From DASYML01 sp036399835 (GTDB lineage: Bacteria; Acidobacteriota; Blastocatellia; Pyrinomonadales; Pyrinomonadaceae), in the NCBI GenBank assembly GCA_036399835.1, contig DASWMI010000098.1:1-14527 (forward strand): a stretch of DNA of 14,527 nucleotides, read 5' to 3'. A program made the position numbers and the translations under genes. Below the pieces are notes generated by a model that worked only from the letters and a program-made list of their open reading frames with translations, ran no database searches and had not been told where the DNA came from. Below, in pieces: positions 1-5,368 of this stretch (positions are counted from its first letter, which is position 1; each line of letters begins with the position of its first letter).

Positions 1-868
1 CGCCGAGGATGGTGTGCATCAGCAGCAGCGGGAAGAAGTCAGGGCTGGTGCGCGTGATGGCCGGATTAGCGAGCACTATGTTGGACTGCGCAGAGCCTGG
101 ACGATCCACCAGGTAGATAGTCCGCGACGTGCGCTCCGGCGGCGGAGGAAACTCTTCACTGACGGCCTCCGCGCTGGTCCAGCCCCCGAACAGCTCTTCG
201 AGGCGAGCGAGCAACTGAGCGCGCTCGACGTTGCCGACGACGATGAGGACGGCATTGTTGGGGACAAACATCGCGCGATGAAACTGGACCAGCCTCTCGC
301 GCGTCATGGCATCGATTGATTCGGGCGTCGGCGCGACGACGGAGTAAGGGTGCTCGCCGAAGATAACGCGCGCCAGCATCTCTCCGGCGAGGAAAGATGG
401 CTGCGCGCGCTGCTGTTTTAATCCCTCTTTGGTGTTGAGCCTGGCAAGCTCCAGCTCGTTTTCGGGGAACGACGGGTGCAACACGACATCCGCCATCAGC
501 TCTAATATCCGGTCGGCGAAAGTGGTCAAGGCGGAAGCGGCGACAGTCGTGTAGTCTGCGTTGGCCCCCGCGCTCAAGGTCGCGCCGATGCGCGCCACCT
601 CATCCGCTATCTGGCGGCTGCTGCGTGTCTCCGTCCCTTCCGTCAGCAGTCCCGTTAACATCTCCATCAGGCCGGGCAGTTCCTTCGGGTCGTTGGCATC
701 GCCCGTGCGGAAGGCCAAACGAAAGCTGACGAGCGGCAGGCGTTTATCTTCGACGATGACGAGTTGCAGCCCGTTCGAGAATCTGGTCTCGAAGGGCTTT
801 GGAATATTGAGCGGCCTGGGCGCCAGCGGCGCCGGTATTTGACGACGAAACTCTTCTGTTTGAAACAT
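1..868 (-). CDS. M16 family peptidase-like protein, probably non-catalytic subunit (partial, 3' end outside window)
   Basis: The minus-strand frame is open from an ATG at 868-866 to the window edge (289 codons read). The first in-frame stop upstream of that ATG is at 919-917, so this is the first possible ATG. The N-terminus reads as an M16 N-domain: RFSNGLQLVIVEDKRLPLVS near residues 30-49, then an alignable stretch where active members carry HxxEH. Here that place reads ELPGLMEMLTGLL (residues ~63-75), so both zinc-binding histidines are absent. The later FVPNNAVLIVVGNV (~200-213) is a typical M16 core segment. M16 peptidases often work as a catalytic/non-catalytic pair, and the gene upstream on the same strand keeps HxxEH, so this is inferred to be the partner subunit. 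No signal peptide is seen, and no clear Shine-Dalgarno precedes the ATG. The C-terminal half is outside the window. Confidence 0.88.
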   Translation of the reverse strand, partial: MFQTEEFRRQIPAPLAPRPLNIPKPFETRFSNGLQLVIVEDKRLPLVSFRLAFRTGDANDPKELPGLMEMLTGLLTEGTETRSSRQIADEVARIGATLSAGANADYTTVAASALTTFADRILELMADVVLHPSFPENELELARLNTKEGLKQQRAQPSFLAGEMLARVIFGEHPYSVVAPTPESIDAMTRERLVQFHRAMFVPNNAVLIVVGNVERAQLLARLEELFGGWTSAEAVSEEFPPPPERTSRTIYLVDRPGSAQSNIVLANPAITRTSPDFFPLLLMHTILG

Positions 869-927
869 ATTCGATAAGAGTGCGGCTATAAAAAACGATG
901 AGCGATGAATGAAAAACTATTAACGCG

Positions 928-944
928 TTGAATCAATGATTCAA
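928..944. promoter_or_regulatory. 17-bp palindrome between the two M16 genes
   Basis: TTGAATCA (928-935) and TGATTCAA (937-944) form a perfect 8-bp inverted repeat around one central A. It lies in the 123-bp gap between the M16 genes, about 60 bp upstream of the second gene's start. The arms are too close to form an RNA hairpin, so if functional it would be a protein-binding site. No regulator is identified. The rest of the gap is AT-richer than the coding DNA and has no clear terminator. Confidence 0.3.
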
Positions 945-991
945 GCTCTTTAGTTTATCGCCGCTGGTCCATCCTTTTCCTTTCAAGGCCG

Positions 992-2488
992 TCAGACTTG
1001 CGCGCCCGGTAGTGTTTGAGCGGGCGCATCGCTTGGCTGCTGAGGCTGCTCTGGATGCTGCTCAGGCTGGCCCGTCGGGGTCGCAGGCTGTGCGGCGGGG
1101 CTTTCCGGTTGCGCGGGCGGCGCTGGCGGCACTTGCGGCGGCGGCGCTCCGGGCTGTCGCGGCTCGCCGGAGGCTTGAGCCGCTGCGGGCGGCCTCTCTT
1201 CTTCTTCCGCCGAGATGCCGGCCAGAGGAACGATGTCAATCACGACGCGATTGTCCGTATCAAGATAAAGCGCGACGGCCTCCCGAATCTGGTCCGGCGT
1301 GATTTGCAGGTATCGCTCAAGCTCCGTGTTAAAGAGCTGAGGGTCTCCGTCGTAAAGAGCGTATTCGGCAAGGCGCTGTGCGCGATAGAGCGAGGACTGG
1401 CGACTGCGCACGGTATCGTTAACCAGGCCGTTACGCAGCTTCTCCATCTCTTCTGAAGTTGGACCATCGGTTGCCAGCCGCTTCAACTCATCCATCACGG
1501 TCCGGCGAATCTGCGCGGGGTCGTTCCCAGGCTTTGGCAGCGCGAAGACGAAGAGGCCGGAAGGACCACGCCTTTCGTCTATGCCGCCTTCAATCCTGAT
1601 GACGGATTCCTCGCCCTTGACCATCTTCTGGTAGAGGCGCGAGCTGTCGCCCTCGAAGAGCAGATCGCTGGCGAGCGCGAGCGAGTAAAATTCAGTGGTC
1701 CGGCGCGGCGGAATCTTCCAGCCGAGAGCAAAGGCGGGCGCGGGCGCGAGCTTGTCAAGATAGGTCTCTTCGCCTCCGGCGACTTCCGGCGGCTCGCTGA
1801 CATCAACCGCGGGCGGCGGCTGTTGTCTCGGAATCGCGGAGAAATATTTTTCAACGAGCGCGCGCGCCTCCTCGGTCTCGAAGTCTCCGACAATCGAGAG
1901 CACGGCATTATTCGGCGCATAGTAGATGCGAAAGAACTCCTGCACATCTTCGACCGTGGCGGCGTCCAGGTCTTCCATAGAGCCTATGGTTGAATGCGCG
2001 TTGGCCGGATTCTTAAAGGTCATCTCCATCAGCCGCAGGTAGGCGTTGACGTAAGGCTGGTTGTCATAGCGCAGCCGTTTCTCTTCCTGCACGGCGCTGC
2101 GCTGGTTGTCCAGATTCTCCTGCGTCACCTTGAGAGAGCGCATGCGGTCGCTCTCAAGCCAGAGCGCGAGCGGCAACTGGTTGGCGGGCAGCGTCTCGAA
2201 ATAGTTTGTCCGCTCGCTCGAAGTCGTGCCGTTCATAGTGCCACCGGCGTTGGAGATATACTGGAAGTGCGCGGCCTTCGGGACATTCTCCGAGCCTTGA
2301 AACATCATGTGCTCGAAGAGATGAGCAAAGCCCGTGCGGCCCTGCTTTTCATTGCGCGAGCCGACATCGTAATAGACCGCGACGGAGACGACGGGCACGG
2401 CGTGGTCTTCGCTCAAGACGACGCGCAGACCGTTATCCAATGTGAACTGTTCGATGAACGTGTTGGGAAGCTGGAATGTCTGTGACAC
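992..2488 (-). CDS. M16 family zinc metallopeptidase (catalytic subunit)
   Basis: A 498-residue insulinase/processing-peptidase-like protein. The inverted zinc motif HxxEH is intact as HLFEH at residues 56-60. A third-ligand glutamate is available in QEEKR (E135/E136), about 76 residues on, as the family expects. The C-terminal M16 domain runs to about residue 430. The last ~65 residues are a low-complexity Pro/Ala/Gln-rich tail, not part of the usual fold. No signal peptide or membrane segment is seen, so cytoplasmic action is likely unless export is non-classical. The start codon is GTG (2488-2486), supported by AAGGA six bases upstream. The non-catalytic M16 gene follows 123 bp downstream on the same strand, so the two are probably co-transcribed and form a heteromeric protease. 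The substrate cannot be told from sequence. Confidence 0.93.
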   Translation of the reverse strand: MSQTFQLPNTFIEQFTLDNGLRVVLSEDHAVPVVSVAVYYDVGSRNEKQGRTGFAHLFEHMMFQGSENVPKAAHFQYISNAGGTMNGTTSSERTNYFETLPANQLPLALWLESDRMRSLKVTQENLDNQRSAVQEEKRLRYDNQPYVNAYLRLMEMTFKNPANAHSTIGSMEDLDAATVEDVQEFFRIYYAPNNAVLSIVGDFETEEARALVEKYFSAIPRQQPPPAVDVSEPPEVAGGEETYLDKLAPAPAFALGWKIPPRRTTEFYSLALASDLLFEGDSSRLYQKMVKGEESVIRIEGGIDERRGPSGLFVFALPKPGNDPAQIRRTVMDELKRLATDGPTSEEMEKLRNGLVNDTVRSRQSSLYRAQRLAEYALYDGDPQLFNTELERYLQITPDQIREAVALYLDTDNRVVIDIVPLAGISAEEEERPPAAAQASGEPRQPGAPPPQVPPAPPAQPESPAAQPATPTGQPEQHPEQPQQPSDAPAQTLPGAQV

Positions 2489-2543
2489 GTCTGATCCTTA
2501 ACCTTTAATAATCTAGCTCGGTCTCTCTCGCTTGACGATCCGG

Positions 2544-2620
2544 CTTGAGAACCCTCAAGTCATCATTCTGAAGAAACTCGCTTCAAGCCGCTCATTTCCA
2601 GAGAGCGGCCCGAAGCGAGT
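2544..2620 (-). other. Two stem-loops in the leader of the M16 operon
   Basis: CTTGAG (2544-2549) and CTCAAG (2554-2559) form a 6-bp stem with an AACC loop. Next to it, ACTCGCTTC (2576-2584) pairs perfectly with GAAGCGAGT (2612-2620). Inside that stem, CCGCTC (2588-2593) pairs with GAGCGG (2603-2608), giving a 9+6 bp stem with a 3x3 internal loop. Read on the minus strand, both lie downstream of the ribbon-helix-helix gene and 55-130 bases before the M16 GTG start. They could be part of a structured leader, a processed 3' end or a small RNA. No poly-T run follows either stem. Confidence 0.45.
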
Positions 2621-2634
2621 GCTCAAGATGCATG

Positions 2635-2689
2635 GGCCGCACGAATGCGGCCACGGAAAGCCTGAACCGGAAGTTTTAAGTTTCCGTGG
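2635..2689 (-). terminator. Tandem hairpins at the 3' end of the ribbon-helix-helix gene
   Basis: Two adjacent inverted repeats overlap the gene end. TTTCCGTGG (2681-2689) and CCACGGAAA (2651-2659) form a 9-bp stem whose loop contains the stop codon region (2678-2676). GGCCGCA (2635-2641) and TGCGGCC (2646-2652) form a 7-bp stem with a 4-base loop. There is no T-run after them on the minus strand, so they are not a classical intrinsic terminator. They may act as 3'-end stabilisers, or as an attenuator between this gene and the M16 operon 188 bp downstream. Confidence 0.45.
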
Positions 2690-3128
2690 TCGGCGGCTTG
2701 ACCATCCCGCGCAGCTCTGCGCGCAGCCGCTCGATCTCGCTGAGCTTCTGCTGCACGCGGTCGAAGAGAGCCGATTGCGTCTTGATGCCCTCGTCAATCA
2801 GGTAGGCGGCGGCTTCGGCGCGGCTGCGAAAGACTCCCGCCTGGACCAGTTGTTCAAGCTTCTCCTGCGCTTCCGGCGAAACTTTGACGGCAACCACGTA
2901 ATCATCCTTTGCAGAAATGGCGCGTTCTATCGTGCGGCTGATGTCGCGTCCGATGGCGCTCAAAGATTCGGGGATACGCGAGGCTATCTCGCGCACGGAA
3001 GAGGCTGCACGCGTGCCGGAAGCATCATGCTCCGTCTCGTCTTCGTGCAGCATCAGGTCGTCCACGGTCTCAACCCTTTGCGGGTCAGGCTGGGGGTCAG
3101 TTAGATTACGGTCATAAGGACTGCTCAT
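2676..3128 (-). CDS. Ribbon-helix-helix (CopG/ParD-like) domain protein, 150 aa
   Basis: Residues 1-40 are acidic, polar and probably disordered. Residues 45-72 form an amphipathic helix (VREIASRIPESLSAIGRDIS). From 76 a beta strand (DDYVVAVKVS) leads into two helices, PEAQEKLEQLVQAG and SRAEAAAYLIDEGI, the order of a ribbon-helix-helix DNA-binding fold. Residues 117-142 continue as a heptad-like helix (LFDRVQQKLSEIERLRAELR), probably a dimerising coiled coil. The family usually binds DNA as a dimer and represses its own promoter or acts as an antitoxin. No toxin gene is adjacent, so a regulator is more likely. ATG at 3128 has AAGGAG 11 bases upstream. It lies upstream of the M16 pair on the same strand, separated by a hairpin-rich gap, so co-regulation is possible but unproven. 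Confidence 0.75.
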   Translation of the reverse strand: MSSPYDRNLTDPQPDPQRVETVDDLMLHEDETEHDASGTRAASSVREIASRIPESLSAIGRDISRTIERAISAKDDYVVAVKVSPEAQEKLEQLVQAGVFRSRAEAAAYLIDEGIKTQSALFDRVQQKLSEIERLRAELRGMVKPPTTET

Positions 3129-3298
3129 ATCTCTTCAAACTCCTTCGACTTCGGTTCTTTCAAACAAAGGGCGTTCTTGATTCTCAAAACGGAGAAGTGA
3201 AACGGCCCTCGCCCACGCGCCTCAAAGAAAACGCTTTGGCGCTCTCGCTTCGAGCGCATGCTGCCAACTGAACATCTGCTGAAAGATTGCCTTGAGTC

Positions 3299-3328
3299 AT
3301 TCTAGGGAGCGTCGGAAAGCCACGTCAA
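3299..3328 (-). promoter_or_regulatory. Candidate sigma70-type promoter for the ribbon-helix-helix gene
   Basis: On the minus strand, TTGACG (3328-3323) and TAGAAT (3304-3299) are separated by 18 bases. Five of six bases match the consensus in each hexamer. Transcription would start near 3292 and give a leader of about 160 bases carrying the nested stem-loop at 3236-3267. Confidence 0.4.
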
Positions 3329-3518
3329 GCGCCTGTGCGTCCCGCGTCGCAAGCGCGCCCCTCGCAGAGGCCAATCTTCAGCCCAGGTTCTTTAAATTAA
3401 ACGATGGCCCGGACGGCTAAGTTTCATTCGACGGCAAACCGCGAGCGCCGCTTGATGCGTATCAGAGAAAGGCAGGTGCGCCTCTCTGTTTGGGCCAGCC
3501 GTGGCGGGCCATTAAGGG

Positions 3519-3547
3519 TTGAAGCGCGCGCCGCTTTCGTGTAACTA
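3519..3547 (+). promoter_or_regulatory. Weak candidate promoter for the STAS gene
   Basis: TTGAAG (3519-3524) and TAACTA (3542-3547) are 17 bases apart, about 80 bases before the STAS start. The -10 element is a poor match to TATAAT, so this is a tentative call. Confidence 0.25.
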
Positions 3548-3628
3548 TCGCGAGCCGTGCGCTCATGCACGCGTCGGCAAGTCCCTCGCGGATTTCGATT
3601 CCTCGCTTCATCTTTTCAGGAGAAAATC

Positions 3629-3982
3629 ATGTCTGCCAAAAAACTTGAGATTAACGAAAGAGAGACTGGTGGAGCGGTCGTCTTCGATATTATCGGAGAA
3701 CTAACAATCGGCAGCGGGACGGAAAAGCTGCTCGACAGGGTGCGCACCCGACTCAACGCGGGCCAGCGCACACTGCTCGTCAACATGGCCCAATGCCGCA
3801 GAGTTGACAGCAGCGGTCTGGGCGAGTTGGTCACATGCCTTGTCACTTCGGCCCGCCAGGATGCTACGCTGCGCCTGACAAATGTCCCGCAGCAGATTCA
3901 GGGCATCATGAAAATGTCGAACATCTATAAGGCATTCGAGATTCTGGATACGGAAGATGCTGCGCTGGAAAAGCAAGGGTGA
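3629..3982 (+). CDS. STAS-domain protein (anti-sigma factor antagonist type), 117 aa
   Basis: A single STAS domain of normal length for the SpoIIAA/RsbV type. The N-terminal strand region (GAVVFDIIGELTIGSG) is followed by a helix. The signature loop CRRVDSSGLGELV is at residues 56-68. Ser61/Ser62 in DSSGL is where these antagonists are phosphorylated by a partner kinase; the second serine matches SpoIIAA. Such proteins release sigma factors or act in partner-switching and other signalling. No RsbW-like kinase, PP2C phosphatase or sigma factor is in the window, so the partner is unknown. The start is ATG 3629, with AGGAG six bases upstream; a longer in-frame reading from 3557 has no such support. 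The next gene starts 19 bp after the stop, suggesting an operon. Confidence 0.88.
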   Translation: MSAKKLEINERETGGAVVFDIIGELTIGSGTEKLLDRVRTRLNAGQRTLLVNMAQCRRVDSSGLGELVTCLVTSARQDATLRLTNVPQQIQGIMKMSNIYKAFEILDTEDAALEKQG

Positions 3983-4001
3983 GTGCGTAAGGCTGAGAGG
4001 G

Positions 4002-4805
4002 ATGAGCTTGCAGTCCGAGATGGTCCGGTCGCTGGCGCGCGTACATGAGCTGCGGCGCGGCATTGAGGGCTTGCCTGCCGCCCTCTCGGAATTGGAAAGT
4101 GCTATGGACAGAGCGCGCGCCGCGCCCTACGAGGTAGAGTTTCGCACAAGGATTGAGCTGGTCCTGTCGCTGGCGGAAGCTTATCTCTCAACAGGCGCGC
4201 AGGATCGCGCTCGCCTCTTGCTTGATGAAGAAGTCGCTTTTGCGGAGAAGATTTTCGAGCTGGTCCAGTCTGCGGGAACTCCGGAGCAGAAACGCGCCGC
4301 CGCTGCCGGACGCACACAACTGCGCGACCGCTCGCGTCACTTATCGCTCATCGGCCATCAAGCACCCGAGATTTGCGTTGACACGTGGCTCAGCGGCGAG
4401 CCTGCCACGCTTGAGAGCCTGCGCGGTCGCGTCGTGCTGCTTGAATTCTGGGCCACCTGGTGTAAGCCCTGCCGCGAGATGTTCGGAAAGCTGCGTCGCC
4501 TGGATGAAGAGTATGGCGCGCGCGGGCTGGACGTGCTGGCGCTGACGCGCTATTACTACGCCGCTCGCGGTGAGGCTTCGACACAGGAGCAGGAGCTGGA
4601 ATTGATGCGCCGGATGGTTCTGGAGCATGGCATTAAGTTTCGAGTCGGGGTCGCGCCTGACGAAGCTACGCAGGAGCTTTATGGCGCGAACGGGCTGCCG
4701 ACGCTGGCGCTCGTTGACCGCGTTGGCGTAGTGCGCTACGCGCACTTTGGCGGAGGCGAGGATGCGCGATTTGAGGAGCTGTTAAGACGCTCTCTGGAAG
4801 CGTAA
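4002..4805 (+). CDS. TlpA/AhpC-type thioredoxin-fold protein with helical N-terminal extension
   Basis: A 267-residue protein from the ATG at 4002. Residues ~1-105 are helical and charged, resembling a small helical-repeat segment (EFRTRIELVLSLAEAYLSTGAQDRARLLL). The thioredoxin fold starts near HQAPEI. The redox centre is WATWCKPC with Cys154 and Cys157. The cis-proline is in GLPTLALVD (Pro233). This pattern is typical of TlpA/ResA-like thiol-disulfide oxidoreductases, which normally sit outside the membrane. Here no signal peptide or membrane anchor is present, so a cytoplasmic role is inferred. It follows the STAS gene by 19 bp and is probably co-transcribed. AAGG lies nine bases before ATG 4002. 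An earlier in-frame ATG at 3957 would overlap the STAS gene by 26 bp and has a worse ribosome site. Confidence 0.85.
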   Translation: MSLQSEMVRSLARVHELRRGIEGLPAALSELESAMDRARAAPYEVEFRTRIELVLSLAEAYLSTGAQDRARLLLDEEVAFAEKIFELVQSAGTPEQKRAAAAGRTQLRDRSRHLSLIGHQAPEICVDTWLSGEPATLESLRGRVVLLEFWATWCKPCREMFGKLRRLDEEYGARGLDVLALTRYYYAARGEASTQEQELELMRRMVLEHGIKFRVGVAPDEATQELYGANGLPTLALVDRVGVVRYAHFGGGEDARFEELLRRSLEA

Positions 4806-4989
4806 GAATCATCTTTCGCTGCGGCTCTCGCTGCTTTCGTGTGCGTCCGGTCATGCTCTCTCGGATAGTCTTTATGTCTTGAGACTGTTGACGCAAAATC
4901 AAAGGGCGCGGTCGTCAAGTCAATAGTGTTGGACCAGAGCCTTAAATGGAGTCAATCTTCGAGTCTTAAAAGGAGCGCAGAAGAAAGTC

Positions 4990-5256
4990 ATGGCTTTAGT
5001 AAGCAGAACGGACAGCAATAACAACGTGGTCCTCTATGATGTGCCGGAGGACGAGCTTGAACAGTACAGGATTTCGGCAGACAGGCTCGCAGAGATGTTT
5101 CCGCAGAAAGAGAATCGCAGCCGCGCCGACGCGTTCGCCGTGGCCTCCGCCAGCCCGCAGGGCGAAGAGGTGCAGGCCTACGGCAATCATGATATTTGCT
5201 ACGCATGGGAATGCGACGCGCACGGAAACTGCGTCTACGTCTGGTGGTACTGCTAA
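4990..5256 (+). CDS. Unrecognised 88-aa peptide with Cys/Trp/Tyr-rich C-terminal tail; candidate modified-peptide precursor
   Basis: I do not recognise a family. Residues 1-60 are polar and acidic with a helical stretch (VPEDELEQYRISADRLAEMF), resembling a leader peptide. The last ~20 residues differ sharply: four cysteines (C70, C75, C81, C88, the last being the C-terminal residue), three tryptophans (W73, W85, W86), several tyrosines and two histidines (H67, H78). A polar leader with a short Cys/aromatic core is the layout of many ribosomally made, post-translationally modified peptides. An ABC exporter follows 112 bp downstream on the same strand. No radical SAM, YcaO, lanthionine or other tailoring enzyme is visible, so the role is inference only. 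A small metal-binding or disulfide protein is an alternative. AGGAG precedes ATG 4990 by 14 bases, which is long; no closer in-frame start exists. The upstream gap (4806-4989) shows no clear promoter. Confidence 0.65.
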   Translation: MALVSRTDSNNNVVLYDVPEDELEQYRISADRLAEMFPQKENRSRADAFAVASASPQGEEVQAYGNHDICYAWECDAHGNCVYVWWYC

Positions 5257-5272
5257 AAGCAGAGATAAAGGA

Positions 5273-5355
5273 TGAGGGCCGCAAGGGATAAAGCGGATGA
5301 CGCGAATGATGCGGCTTGAATAGTCTTTCTTTCATCCTCACCCTTGCGGCCCTCA
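5273..5355. repeat. 15-bp inverted repeat with 53-base loop, between the peptide and ABC genes
   Basis: TGAGGGCCGCAAGGG (5273-5287) is perfectly complementary to CCCTTGCGGCCCTCA (5341-5355). Inside the loop two similar units occur in a row (GGATGACGCG and GAATGATGCG). The element almost fills the 112-bp gap; its right arm ends 13 bases before the exporter's ATG. It could be an attenuator between a highly expressed peptide and its transporter, or a REP/MITE-like relic. No target-site duplication is seen at its ends. Confidence 0.7.
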
Positions 5356-5368
5356 ACCTTGCTTTTCA

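Larger units (their letters stand above)
3129..3628. other. 500-bp divergent intergenic region
   Basis: No convincing gene is seen on either strand. It separates the minus-strand ribbon-helix-helix gene from the plus-strand STAS gene and should hold both promoters (listed separately). On the leader side of the minus-strand gene, TTGGC (3236-3240) / GCCAA (3263-3267) encloses GCTC (3241-3244) / GAGC (3252-3255), a nested stem-loop. Another weak stem around 3470-3487 uses GGC/GCC and AGAG/CTCT. The rest shows nothing recognisable. Confidence 0.5.

Noticed and set aside
1994..2485. 163-residue plus-strand open frame opposite the M16 peptidase
   Set aside because: Antisense to the HLFEH-containing coding region, with no independent support.
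2676..3128. Toxin-antitoxin module
   Set aside because: The ribbon-helix-helix protein could be an antitoxin, but no small toxin gene lies next to it on either side.
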